A stretch of 64,000 nt of DNA from WS-2 sp036507005. Its GTDB lineage: Bacteria; Eisenbacteria; RBG-16-71-46. The stretch lies in contig DASXQT010000014.1 in NCBI GenBank assembly GCA_036507005.1, positions 1 to 64,000 of the forward strand, read 5' to 3'. This document shows, piece after piece, positions 55,127 to 63,279 of the stretch. The stretch's first letter is position 1. The number at the start of each line of letters is the position of its first letter. The notes below the pieces were generated by a model. It made no database searches and was not told where the DNA came from. It saw only the letters and a program-made list of their open reading frames with translations. The translations under genes were made by a program, and so were the position numbers.

Positions 55127-55462
55127 ATGACTAGATTGGTGCAGATGAAGCACAAGCAAACGGGTGTCGTGAAGAGCGGTTACTTCGGTTTCTCTTGGAC
55201 CAGCTTCTTCTTTGGTGGTTTTCCCGCCTTGTTCCGCGGCGACCTAGGCTACGGTCTCGGGGTCCTCGTAGCCGCATTCATCTTGGGCGGGGTTTCTTTC
55301 GGCTTGCTCTGGTTTCTCATTGGCCTGATCTGGGCGGCCATCTACAACAAGAACTACACGCACCGCCTTCTTCAGGAGGGCTACGAGTTCAACGACATGG
55401 AGGATCGCGTCGGCGACGCCAAGCGCGCGCTGGGAATCGATTCGAGCAGCCGCGCCGGATGA
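55127..55462 (+). CDS. DUF2628-like small membrane protein
   Basis: 111 aa from ATG 55127 (AGGAGG upstream). KTGVVKSGYFGFSW-type start (KQTGVVKSGYFGFSWTSFFF) followed by GGFPALFRGDLGYGLGVLVAAFILGG and GLLWFLIGLIWAAIYNKNYTHRLLQEGYE: the pattern of DUF2628/HrgC-type proteins with two helices and a cytosolic tail. Function unknown. Base composition here falls to ~57% GC, marking the beginning of the accessory region. Confidence 0.8.
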   Translation: MTRLVQMKHKQTGVVKSGYFGFSWTSFFFGGFPALFRGDLGYGLGVLVAAFILGGVSFGLLWFLIGLIWAAIYNKNYTHRLLQEGYEFNDMEDRVGDAKRALGIDSSSRAG

Positions 55463-55641
55463 GGGACGAGGGCCGGCGGACGCGAGTGGGGGGGGGTGGT
55501 AGAAGTATCTGGCTTCGCCTTCAGCCGGATCGTCCTGCGCCGCTTGCGATCATCAAGCCTCCTCCGACCCCCGCGCATCGGAGGCTGCCGGCCGCTCCGG
55601 CTCCTTCGGCAGCACCATCACCGAAACGAGCCCACGCGTCG

Positions 55642-55965
55642 CTAATTCGGTGCGAACTGAGTACCGCAGTTCGCGCAGAAGCGGGACTCTGGCTGAGTGT
55701 ACTTGCCACAGTGCGAGCAGAGCGTGCCGATTATCTGGGAGCCCGGGCGCCCGGGCGTCGTTATTTCAGGTTCGCTGGAGACAGCCCACACCATGGCGAC
55801 GATCCAGCCGATCACGCTCCAGCCCAGCAGCACGTTGACGAGCACAATCTTTGGCAGATTTTTCTTCTTGCGTACGCCCGCCACGATAGTCGGCAGGAGA
55901 TAGACGCCGAGCACAGCACATGACAACATCAGGATCGCCAACTCCGGACCGCCGATGCCGAACAT
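55642..55965 (-). CDS. Superinfection-immunity-like membrane protein with zinc ribbon
   Basis: 107 aa. The N-terminal part has two helices with VYLLPTIVAGVRKKKNLPKIV and LLGWSVIGWIVAMVWAVSS, matching the superinfection immunity domain (Imm-superinfect; T4 Imm-like). A C-terminal zinc ribbon (LCSHCGKYTQPESRFCANCG, two CxxC pairs) follows. In phage T4 the Imm protein blocks DNA entry of a second phage; the many chromosomal homologues have unknown function. A perfect palindrome GTTAGCTAAC (55991-56000) lies 26 bp upstream of the start. Confidence 0.82.
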   Translation of the reverse strand: MFGIGGPELAILMLSCAVLGVYLLPTIVAGVRKKKNLPKIVLVNVLLGWSVIGWIVAMVWAVSSEPEITTPGRPGSQIIGTLCSHCGKYTQPESRFCANCGTQFAPN

Positions 55966-56011
55966 CTCGACTCCCTCCTACGAAGACGAGGTTAGCTAAC
56001 CCAACGAACAG

Positions 56012-56076
56012 GATTTGATCCGGCGTGCGACGGCCAGCGCGGCATCCCCCGGAGTCGTGGCATGCCGGATCAAATC
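56012..56076. repeat. Inverted repeat in a gene-free stretch
   Basis: GATTTGATCCGGC (56012-56024) is repeated in inverse at 56064-56076, with near pairing continuing inward (TGC/GCA), 39 bp loop. It lies between two minus-strand genes. It could be a remnant of a small mobile element. Confidence 0.6.
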
Positions 56077-56173
56077 GGTTGAACTGAACCACGGGGAGCG
56101 AGCGCTATGGGGATTGTATGCCCGGCCGGCGCTGTTGTCGCGTCATTGCGGCTTTCTCCGCGTGGGCTCCGTC

Positions 56174-57157
56174 TTACTCCGCTCGATCGGTGCCGGAGCC
56201 TGCCTCTCGCCGCGCCTCCATCTCGCGCTCCGGCTCCTTCGGCCGCACCATCACCGTCTTCTCCCGCTCGCACACCGCGAGCCCCGGCGGGGCCTTGCGC
56301 GGCTTCCGCACGTACTTCTTGCGGGTGACGATCACCGGCACCTTGCCGGCGGTGCGGGCCTGGGAATAGTACGCGGCCCAGGCCGCGACCTCCTCGATCG
56401 TCTGCTTCGAGGGTTCGTTCTTGCCCTTGCCGCGGCGCAGCACCACGTGCGAGCCGGAGGCACCGTGGACGTGGAACCAGTAGTCCTCGGGCCGCGCGAG
56501 ATGGTGCGTGAGGTAATCGTTGCCCTCGTTGCTGCGGCCGATCAGCACGTCCCAGCCCTCGCTGCTCTTCAAGCGCCGCGGCTGGAGCTTGGCCGAGGGC
56601 GCGCGGGCCTCGCCCGCTGCGACCCGCGCTGGGGCCGGCGCCCGTCCACCCGCGAGCCCGAGCCCACCGCGCATCGCAGGCGGGAGCTTCGCCGCGGCCG
56701 CCTCGAGCTGGCGGAGAGTCGCCGGCGTCACGGCTCCCTCGGCCGCGGGCTCGACCTTCGCCAGCATCACGCCGAGCGCGTGGGCCTCGGCCTCGGCCGC
56801 CGCGATCCGCGGCGGGATCTCGATGAGCCCGCGCTCCGCCTTGGCGGCGCGCTTGAAATAGCGCGCGGCGTTGGCCTGCGGGCTCTGCGCCGGGTCGAGC
56901 GCGATCTCGAGCGTGCGCGCCGGGTCGTGGGGATCGGGGAGCGCAACGAGCTTGGCGCGCGCCGGCACCTGCCGCAGGTAGGCGAGCAGCGCCTCGCCGA
57001 ACCGGCGCAGGGTGGGGGCGCGCTCGGCCTCGGCGAGATCGCCGCGCAGCGCCTCGACCTTGCGCTCGAGCCGGCGGTGGTGGCGGCGGAGCGCGCGCAG
57101 GATCTGGAGCGCGCGCTCGCGCGTGGGCACCGGGGCGGGCTCGGGGGTGGGAGTCAT
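56174..57157 (-). CDS. Short NFACT / DUF814 protein (RqcH-related)
   Basis: 327 aa. The first third is a coiled-coil region and the end of the NFACT-N domain (IALDPAQSPQANAARYFKRA). The last third is NFACT-R (DUF814): GWDVLIGRSNEGNDYLTHHL, DYWFHVHGASGSHVVLRRG and ARTAGKVPVIVTRKKYVRKP. RqcH uses these domains to bind 50S-peptidyl-tRNA complexes and add C-terminal tails. The catalytic N-terminal part (~200 aa) is missing; no frame upstream carries it, so this is a natural short form or a truncated gene. Confidence 0.85.
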   Translation of the reverse strand: MTPTPEPAPVPTRERALQILRALRRHHRRLERKVEALRGDLAEAERAPTLRRFGEALLAYLRQVPARAKLVALPDPHDPARTLEIALDPAQSPQANAARYFKRAAKAERGLIEIPPRIAAAEAEAHALGVMLAKVEPAAEGAVTPATLRQLEAAAAKLPPAMRGGLGLAGGRAPAPARVAAGEARAPSAKLQPRRLKSSEGWDVLIGRSNEGNDYLTHHLARPEDYWFHVHGASGSHVVLRRGKGKNEPSKQTIEEVAAWAAYYSQARTAGKVPVIVTRKKYVRKPRKAPPGLAVCEREKTVMVRPKEPEREMEARREAGSGTDRAE

Positions 57158-57319
57158 GAAACCGAAAACTAAGCGCGATTCGCCGATTCGGCAAAGCCGT
57201 GGTCGTGAGCTTCGAGGGAAACTCTCGTCGGGATCACTCGTCTAGACGGGTGCGGGTCGCCCTTGGCGGGCAGTGTGCTCGTGCCGCCGAGACAGAACGA
57301 TTTCAGCCGGAGGACTCGC

Positions 57320-58048
57320 ATGACCTTGCGCGTATCGTCCCAACCCCGCCGCGCCCGTTCCCTTCCGTACGCGATCGCCGTGGCAATCCTCGTGGCGCCA
57401 CACACGCCCGCGCGGGCTGCCGACTCCCACCCCACGGCTCAGCTCGGCGGCCTGTGGAACCTCGACCTCAAGGAGAGCGAGACGCTGCAGCAGAAGATGG
57501 AAGAGATGAGGCGCTCGGGCGGGGGTTGGCGTGGAGGCGGCGGACGCTGGGGCGGCGCCGGGGGTGGGCCGCCGCTGGGTGGTGGCAGCGGTGGGTATGG
57601 CGGCCGCGGAGGGCACCGCTCCGAGGGCGACGGATCCGAAGAGGGCCGCGGCCCGCGCAATCCCGAGATGCGCGACCTCGCCCAGCCGCCGATGTCGCTC
57701 ATGATCGAGCCCGGCGACAGCACGTTCATCCTGAGCGAGCGAGGGCGCACGCTCCAGGTGCTGGTGCTCGGTGATCTCGCTGCGGCGGCCTCGATCCAGC
57801 CGGATGCACCTCACGCACAGGCCCGATGGAACGGCGACCACCTCACTACGGAGCGCACCGGGGCCCGCGGTGGCAAGATCACGCAGGAGTTCGAGCTCGA
57901 CGACAAGGGCCAGAAGCTCACCATCCACACCCGCGTCGAGGGACGCAGCGGCCGGCCGCCGCTCGAGCTCAAGCGCGTCTACCGGCGCTCCACGGGGGAG
58001 GAGCAGGCGCCGGCGGCTCCGGTGGCCCCGTCGGACTCGGCCAAGTAA
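57320..58048 (+). CDS. Exported glycine-rich protein
   Basis: 242 aa from ATG 57320 (GGAGG 7 nt upstream). Signal peptide YAIAVAILVAPHTPARAA. The mature protein starts with LGGLWNLDLKESETLQQKM, then a Gly/Arg-rich stretch (GGGWRGGGGRWGGAGGG) and a C-terminal beta region (SLMIEPGDSTFILSERG, KITQEFELDDKGQKLTIHTR, LELKRVYRR). This N- and C-terminal pattern is common in periplasmic proteins of unknown function in metagenomic lineages. No known domain. Confidence 0.75.
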   Translation: MTLRVSSQPRRARSLPYAIAVAILVAPHTPARAADSHPTAQLGGLWNLDLKESETLQQKMEEMRRSGGGWRGGGGRWGGAGGGPPLGGGSGGYGGRGGHRSEGDGSEEGRGPRNPEMRDLAQPPMSLMIEPGDSTFILSERGRTLQVLVLGDLAAAASIQPDAPHAQARWNGDHLTTERTGARGGKITQEFELDDKGQKLTIHTRVEGRSGRPPLELKRVYRRSTGEEQAPAAPVAPSDSAK

Positions 58049-58389
58049 CACATCGGTTGCAGGAGAGGCCGCACTCGTTGTCGGCCATGATGCCGGGGCC
58101 GCTGCCGTCCCCAACCCGTATTGCCTCGCTACTCGCGCGGATTCAAGACCCCGGGCGACCCAAGGGACCAAGTCATTCTCAGGGCCTCGGGCACGATCCT
58201 CCACGGATTGTGCCTCTTGGCGGACGAGATCGGGTTGCCGCCTGCCAGCAAGGGGCCTGTGTCCAGGCTGGGGAGTCCGGTCGGCATATCCGACCGGCGC
58301 CTCGTGAACGCTGTCGCTCGAGGCCGCCGGTCGCCGCAGGGCCGAGTCTACCACCGGGGAGGTTTCCGAGGTGGGCCGAGAACGGCCCG
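58049..58389. other. Gene-free accessory stretch
   Basis: No convincing gene. The composition is of mixed GC and the open frames lack ribosome sites. It runs into the first 68-bp repeat. It may be decayed coding sequence. Confidence 0.35.
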
Positions 58390-58457
58390 CCACGGCCTCC
58401 TCGTTGCGCCTGGGAGCGCTCTGGCGAGCGTTCCCGGCTTCTCGTTCGGCCGGGCGG
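58390..58457. repeat. 68-bp structured direct repeat, copy 1
   Basis: Copy 1 of a 68-bp direct repeat (67/68 identical to 59351-59418). It contains two hairpins: GGGAGCGCTC-TGGC-GAGCGTTCCC and CCCGGC-(10 nt)-GCCGGG. It lies 19 bp before ATG 58477. Confidence 0.85.
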
Positions 58458-58476
58458 TACGCAGTACTCTCCCGGG

Positions 58477-59343
58477 ATGCTGCTCGCCGCCCCGGATTCG
58501 GCGCTCTTCGACGTTGCATCACGGATTTCAACTCCGCTGGCGCTTGCTGGACTCATCGCGGCGGTGCTGTTTCTTCTCATCCGGCAACTGCTGCGTTTGA
58601 ACATCTTCCGTACGCTCACTGTTCCTGCGACTCTCGAGCTGCTCAGGCTGATCGTTAAGAGCCTTTTTCAGCTAGCCGTTGTTGCCATGATCCTAGGATT
58701 CGTCGGGTTCATCTACGTCGAGTCCGTGCGGGCCGGTCTTATCAGATCAGGATCGACCAGCCCGTCTCCGGTGGATTCGGCAGGCCCCCGAGGCCCCATA
58801 GGTACGAACAAGTCCGTCGCAGAGGCGGAGCCTGCTGGTGGCTCGGGCACGCCGACGTCGGGTTCTTACCCTGGCTCCGGACCTTCTGAAACGGGTGATC
58901 AGGGGTACCGCCCGGCCGGGCCTGTGATCCGTGACACCACAGCGGGCGATGTCATCATGACACTCGAGCTGGCCGACAATGACACCAGTTGGAACGAGGG
59001 CTTCAACCAACTCTTCAAAGGGCGTTGGGTGGGTTCCTCCGGCTGGGAAGCGATCGTGGCGCACCCACCGTTGATGGCCGATTCCGGCAAGACATGGGCA
59101 TGGGTCGCACTCCTAGAGGAAGCAACCGCGATCCCGTACTGGAGGATCAGTAGACACTGGGGGCCAGAGCTCCGCGCGGGTATCGGAATCCGTGCCCGCG
59201 CGGACCTTAGCTACCTGCGTCCGGGCGATACCGTCATCGTGGGTGGCCAGCTTGTGGACTACTGGAAAGGGCCGGGGCCCCCAGACTACAGGTACCCATA
59301 CGGAATCGTGCTCGAACGCGTCCAGATCATCCGGGGTCCATAA
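58477..59343 (+). CDS. Two-helix membrane protein, unknown, between direct repeats
   Basis: 288 aa from ATG 58477. Membrane helices PLALAGLIAAVLFLLIRQLL and LFQLAVVAMILGFVGFIYV are followed by a ~70-aa Ser/Pro/Gly linker (PSPVDSAGPRGP ... GSGPSETGDQ) and a ~110-aa C-terminal beta domain (TAGDVIMTLELADNDTSWNE, GWEAIVAHPPL, RADLSYLRPGDTVIVGGQLV). The C-terminal part looks like a small substrate- or ligand-binding fold. No family recognised. It lies precisely between two 68-bp repeats, like a cassette. Confidence 0.7.
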   Translation: MLLAAPDSALFDVASRISTPLALAGLIAAVLFLLIRQLLRLNIFRTLTVPATLELLRLIVKSLFQLAVVAMILGFVGFIYVESVRAGLIRSGSTSPSPVDSAGPRGPIGTNKSVAEAEPAGGSGTPTSGSYPGSGPSETGDQGYRPAGPVIRDTTAGDVIMTLELADNDTSWNEGFNQLFKGRWVGSSGWEAIVAHPPLMADSGKTWAWVALLEEATAIPYWRISRHWGPELRAGIGIRARADLSYLRPGDTVIVGGQLVDYWKGPGPPDYRYPYGIVLERVQIIRGP

Positions 59344-59350
59344 ACGCCGC

Positions 59351-59418
59351 CCACGGCCTCCTCGTCGCGCCTGGGAGCGCTCTGGCGAGCGTTCCCGGCT
59401 TCTCGTTCGGCCGGGCGG
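59351..59418. repeat. 68-bp structured direct repeat, copy 2
   Basis: Copy 2, differing from copy 1 by one base (T to C at the eighteenth position). It begins 8 bp after the stop codon of 58477-59343. The same two hairpins are intact. Confidence 0.85.
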
Positions 59419-59697
59419 GATCCGTTTCTTGGCGGCCCGGCCTTGCCGGGCCACCCTCTCTCGCTCCCCCTCGGCGAGAGCTCGGGGTCACTACCCTCAC
59501 CCAGGGCGAAACGGGCTGCGTTGGGTGTTTTTTTTCCGACGGCGGTTGGGCCTCGCCGCCGCAGGGCTGGGAATTGTGACGGGGCCGCCTCGGCTGTCAA
59601 GGCCGCTCCGCTCTCTTGACGCGCCTCGGTCGGCTCCTGAACGCCAGCCCCGCTGGGCGGCTCTGCCACCGACCGCCCGGCGCCTAATCAACTTCGG
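59419..59697. other. Gene-free stretch with hairpin and T-run
   Basis: GGCCCGGC-CTT-GCCGGGCC forms a hairpin near 59435-59455. An eight-T run at 59529-59536 follows GTTGGGTG without a perfect stem. No gene is seen. Confidence 0.4.
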
Positions 59698-59933
59698 GTG
59701 GCCGGAAAGGATGAGGCGATGGACCTCAACAAGGTCACCCTCATCGGGAACATGGTCCGCGAGCCGGAGTCGAGCTCGCTGCGATCGGGCCAGCGCGTGA
59801 CGCGCTTCACGCTGGCGACGAACTACGCCTGGCAGGACGCCAGGACGAAGACGAAACGGGAAGCGGTCGACTTCCACGACGTCATCGCGTGGGGGAAGCT
59901 GGGCGACATCGTCCAGCAGTACCTCAAGAAAGG

Positions 59934-59982
59934 TAGGGTGCAGGCATCGTCCCTCTGGCCTTCTGCCCGTCGTGGTGGCGGA
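59934..59982. repeat. 49-bp direct repeat, copy 1 (at the ssb break)
   Basis: Starts TAGGGTGCAGGC and ends GGTGGCGGA. It matches 63280-63328 at 46 of 49 positions. The repeats bound the restriction-modification genes and are the probable ends of the inserted segment. Confidence 0.8.
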
Positions 59983-60087
59983 ACCTCGAGGGGGAAGGTC
60001 TCGGACCGCCAAGGGGTCGAGCAGCGATGTTCGACCCCGTTTTCTCTTACCGGGGCCTCTCCGCGTGGGGGTTCGGACCGCCAAGAC

Positions 60088-60116
60088 TGGACACCGCGTG
60101 CGATGACGACTATGGT
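60088..60116 (+). promoter_or_regulatory. Promoter of the DNA methylase gene
   Basis: TGGACA (60088-60093) and TATGGT (60111-60116), 17-bp spacer. Transcription from ~60123 fits the GTG 60150 start. Confidence 0.45.
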
Positions 60117-60149
60117 AGGCGCGCTACGGGTGCCTTCCACGGAGGGGGA

Positions 60150-62102
60150 GTGGCAAGGATCGAGGCGACGATAAACGGCACGGCCCAGATGGAGCTGGAG
60201 CCCCTGGTGCGCGGCTCAGGCAACCTCTCCGAGGCGTTCCGGCGGCTGTACTACCAGCTCTACACGAACAGCAAGGCGAGCCGGGCAGAGCGAATTCTGG
60301 AAGAGCTCTCGCTGCTGCTGCTGCTGAAGCTGGCGACGGAACACAACGGCGGCCGCCAGGTCGTGAGTCGGTTTCTCGACGGTGAAGGGCAGGCGAACGC
60401 CCTGCTTCTGCCGGTTCTCCGCCGCGCGTACCCGCGCCTGATCGACGGGCAGCAGCGCTTCGGGCTGGGGGACGAAGCGCTCAGGGGCGCACTCCGCGAG
60501 ATCGACGCGGTTTCCCTTTCAAGTGCCTCCGCGCACGTTCTTGGTGATGCGTTCCAGGCGCTCATCGGGCCGCGGCTGCGGGGAGACAAGGGGCAGTTCT
60601 TCACGCCGCGGTCTGTCGTGAAGGCGATGGTCGAGATCGCGGATCCGAAGCCGAGTGAAGCGGTGCTCGACCCGGCGTGCGGCACTGGGGGATTCCTGCT
60701 GGAAGCGCACGTCTACCAAGCGCGCCATGGACAACCAACGGGCGCCCTCGTGGGCTCAGACAAGGATCACGACCTATATCGGCTGTGCTCCGCGCTCCTG
60801 CAGATTGCGACGAAGGGGCGGGCCGAGCTCTTCAACTTCAACTCGTTGGAGGCCGCGAGCTGGAGGTCGGTCGGCCCCAGCGAGGGATTCGACGTCGTTT
60901 TGACCAATCCGCCTTTCGGAGCGCGGATCGGGGTGAGAGACCCGGCGCTCTTGAAGGAGTTCGCCCTCGGACACCAGTGGATCGAGGGCGGCGGAGGCGA
61001 ATGGCTGGAGTCACCCGCCGTGCTTGCAGCACAGTCGCCTCAAGTCTTGTTTCTGGAGCTATGCGTGCGCCGACTCGCGCCTGGTGGGCGCCTTGGGATC
61101 GTGCTGCCCGAGGGCATTTTCGGGAACAGGTCGGATGGGTACATTTGGGAGTGGGTCCGCTCACAGGGCCGAGTCTTCGCCTTGCTGGACTGCCCGCGCA
61201 CGACGTTTCAGCCGGGCACTGACACCAAGACCAACGTCCTCTTCTTCAAGAAGGCAAGCTCAAGCACTCGCCGGCGCCCTGCCGTGGATCCGGTCAAGAT
61301 CGCGGTCGCGTTGAACTGTGGCCACGATCGGCGCGGGCGCACGCATCTGCCGAACGGGAAGGCGTACCCGGACGACTTCAAGGAGATCGCGAAATCCTAT
61401 CTGGTGTCGAGCGAAGGCAGGTGGCGAAGCGTTTCCCTCGGCAGGGGCGCCTACATGGTGCCCCGCTACTACGCAGAAGAGCGCCCGCAGACGCCCTTTG
61501 AGGCGATGCTCACCAGCGCCGCGGCGACTGCAACGCTGCGCGAGCTGGTGCAGAGCGGGGCGCTCGATGTCCGCAAGGGACACGAGGTCGGGTCGGAGGC
61601 ATACGGCACCGGAAGCGTTCCGTTCGTCCGGACCTCCGACCTCACGAATCTCGAGATCTCGACGGATCCGACGAAGTCAGTTGCCGAGGACGTCTACGCG
61701 GAATACGCGAAGCAGCAGCGCCTGACGCCGGGCGACATTCTGGTGGTGGTGGACGGCCGCTACCGCATCGGGGCGACGGCCATGCTGACGCCGGCCAACT
61801 ACCGCTGTGTCGTCCAGAGCCACCTCCGGATCATCAGCGTGCGGAAGCCCGAAGTGCTGGACCCCTACGAGCTGCTGTTCGCCCTCAATCTGCCATCGGT
61901 TCGGCTGCGGATTCGCGACCTGGTGTTTGTGCAGTCAACGCTTGGGACCTTGGGCAAGCGGCTATTTGAGCTGCGGGTGCCCTTGCTCCACGGAGACGGG
62001 CCCTGGCGCAAACGGATCGAGCGGTTCCGGACCGTGCTGCGGGAACGCGATCGGCTTCTGGCCGAGCTGCAGGCCACGGCCGGCGCCGAGTACGAGCTTT
62101 GA
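60150..62102 (+). CDS. Fused N6-adenine DNA methylase with specificity (TRD) domain
   Basis: 650 aa from GTG 60150, with GGAGGGGG before it; the longer frame to 60027 precedes the promoter. N-terminal helical domain (LYYQLYTNSKASRAERILEE), then HsdM-type catalytic domain: GDKGQFFTPRSVVKAMVEI, SAM motif DPACGTGGFLL (174-184) and catalytic NPPFG (N253-). VLPEGIFGNRSDGYIW and FQPGTDTKTNVLFF are typical HsdM ends. Residues ~470-650 are a single TRD-like specificity domain (RKGHEVGSEAYGTGSVPFVRTSDL in part). It methylates adenine in its own recognition sequence; the fusion resembles type IIB/IIG or M-S fused systems. Confidence 0.9.
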   Translation: MARIEATINGTAQMELEPLVRGSGNLSEAFRRLYYQLYTNSKASRAERILEELSLLLLLKLATEHNGGRQVVSRFLDGEGQANALLLPVLRRAYPRLIDGQQRFGLGDEALRGALREIDAVSLSSASAHVLGDAFQALIGPRLRGDKGQFFTPRSVVKAMVEIADPKPSEAVLDPACGTGGFLLEAHVYQARHGQPTGALVGSDKDHDLYRLCSALLQIATKGRAELFNFNSLEAASWRSVGPSEGFDVVLTNPPFGARIGVRDPALLKEFALGHQWIEGGGGEWLESPAVLAAQSPQVLFLELCVRRLAPGGRLGIVLPEGIFGNRSDGYIWEWVRSQGRVFALLDCPRTTFQPGTDTKTNVLFFKKASSSTRRRPAVDPVKIAVALNCGHDRRGRTHLPNGKAYPDDFKEIAKSYLVSSEGRWRSVSLGRGAYMVPRYYAEERPQTPFEAMLTSAAATATLRELVQSGALDVRKGHEVGSEAYGTGSVPFVRTSDLTNLEISTDPTKSVAEDVYAEYAKQQRLTPGDILVVVDGRYRIGATAMLTPANYRCVVQSHLRIISVRKPEVLDPYELLFALNLPSVRLRIRDLVFVQSTLGTLGKRLFELRVPLLHGDGPWRKRIERFRTVLRERDRLLAELQATAGAEYEL

Positions 62103-62104
62103 AC

Positions 62105-62797
62105 CTAGCGGAAGGCCCCCGGCCGAGCGCGGCGGAGGATCTGCTCGACCCAGTCGTAGAACTCGTCGAGCGTCTTCGGTCCTTGAGCGATGTTGCAGGC
62201 CCGGTGGGCGAAGCCGACGTTGTCCGGCGTGTGGAGGCGCGGGTTGCTGTGCGAGCTCTCGATCTCGGCTTTGCCGCGACGGGCTTCGGCAAACAGACGG
62301 AAATCGAGCTGTTCTCGGCACACGAGGCAGACAGTCGAGCCAGGCTCGATCGCCCCCAGCACGGCCTCAAGGTAGCGTCGGATGGGCTCGGGTGGCTCCG
62401 GCGCGTTCCGCATGCCATAGACCAGGGCCGTGAGCTTCGCTGCGACGGCCATGCAGGCGTCGTAGTCGGCGGCTTTTTCGCGGAGTTTGGCCACGACCTG
62501 GGGCTTCAGCTTGGCCATGTTGATGCCGAGGCCGAGCAGCTGTTCGTCGGAGAGCAGCATCACCCAGCGGAGGATTCGGTTCGGGCCCGCGTCCTCGCTC
62601 TTCCAGGACGCGCCAGTGGTCATGATGGAGTCCCGGATGATCTTGTCGGCGACCTTAGGAGCAACGTCGGCGAGGTGGGCGAGGTACGGGAACTCCTGGC
62701 AGCTACCGCCGTGGCCGCGTTCGAGGAAGCAGCGGCGGGTGACGGAAGAGTACTTCGAGCGTGAGCGAATCGCCTTGCCGCAATAAGCCAAGGGCAC
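62105..62797 (-). CDS. HNH-type endonuclease, probable restriction enzyme
   Basis: 230 aa. The C-terminus holds a treble-clef nuclease pattern: TVCLVCREQLDFRLFAE, then IESSHSNPRLHTPDNVGFAH and RACNIAQGPKTLDEFYDWV; His and Asn residues fit HNH metal and catalysis, and Cys pairs fit the zinc knuckle. A second Cys/His cluster at the N-terminus (AYCGKAI ... RRCFLERGHGGSC) may bind zinc. It is convergent to the methylase (2-bp gap) and downstream of the XRE gene. As the only nuclease in the locus it is the likely restriction partner. The family is not a standard one by eye. Confidence 0.7.
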   Translation of the reverse strand: MPLAYCGKAIRSRSKYSSVTRRCFLERGHGGSCQEFPYLAHLADVAPKVADKIIRDSIMTTGASWKSEDAGPNRILRWVMLLSDEQLLGLGINMAKLKPQVVAKLREKAADYDACMAVAAKLTALVYGMRNAPEPPEPIRRYLEAVLGAIEPGSTVCLVCREQLDFRLFAEARRGKAEIESSHSNPRLHTPDNVGFAHRACNIAQGPKTLDEFYDWVEQILRRARPGAFR

Positions 62798-62799
62798 GG

Positions 62800-63048
62800 C
62801 TACCGTCTGGCCTCGTGCAGTCGCTCGGCCTCGGCCAGGAGCTTTGAGCCGGTGGTCCCGAGGGCCTTCGCGAAGGCGAAAATGTTCAACAGAGTGACGT
62901 TGCGTTCACCCCGCTCGACACTGCCGATGTATGTGCGATGGAGCCCCGCGAGCTCGGCCAGGGTCTCTTGGGAGAGCCCAAGCCGTGTCCTGCGCGCTCG
63001 GATCGCCAGGCCAAGAGCCTGGGGTTCGGTAAGCTCGGGGCGCGGCAC
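62800..63048 (-). CDS. XRE-family controller protein
   Basis: 82 aa. A single helix-turn-helix domain: GLAIRARRTRLGLSQETLAELAGLHRTYIG with the recognition helix and NVTLLNIFAFAKALG after it, exactly the layout of C proteins that time restriction-enzyme expression. It precedes the HNH gene by 2 bp, typical of C-R operons. It probably binds the repeats at 63072-63093 upstream of its own start. Confidence 0.85.
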   Translation of the reverse strand: MPRPELTEPQALGLAIRARRTRLGLSQETLAELAGLHRTYIGSVERGERNVTLLNIFAFAKALGTTGSKLLAEAERLHEARR

Positions 63049-63071
63049 GGCGCGGATTCGAGCACTGTGAC

Positions 63072-63093
63072 GACTCTGCGTCTACAGACTCTG
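63072..63093 (-). promoter_or_regulatory. Candidate operator for the controller protein
   Basis: GACTCTG at 63072-63078 and 63087-63093 repeat at 15-bp spacing, 24-45 bp upstream of the XRE gene start. C-protein operators often contain GACT repeats of this kind. Confidence 0.5.
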
Positions 63094-63279
63094 AGTAGCG
63101 CCGGCTCGAGCGCGAGCTGGGCCACCGGTTTGGTGTCGCACGCCTTTCCGGGCCTGCGGGGGATCCCCGCGGCACGATCTACACCCTCCCGGGGCCTCCC
63201 CGCATGCGAGGGGCAAGGCCTCGGACCGCCACGAGAAGCGAAAGACAGGCGCGGGTATTGACGAATGCCCGGGGGTTGC

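Larger units (their letters stand above)
59719..60174 (+). pseudogene. ssb: Truncated single-stranded DNA-binding protein gene
   Basis: From ATG 59719 the first ~73 codons are a clear OB-fold SSB: DLNKVTLIGNMVREPE, TRFTLATNYAWQD and DFHDVIAWGKLGDIVQQYLK. A normal SSB continues with a further ~40-residue OB part and an acidic tail; here the sequence turns at KKGR into unrelated QASSLWPSARRGG at the start of the 49-bp repeat and stops at 60174. The OB fold is incomplete, so the product is most likely nonfunctional. The break coincides with the boundary of the inserted restriction-modification segment. Confidence 0.8.
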
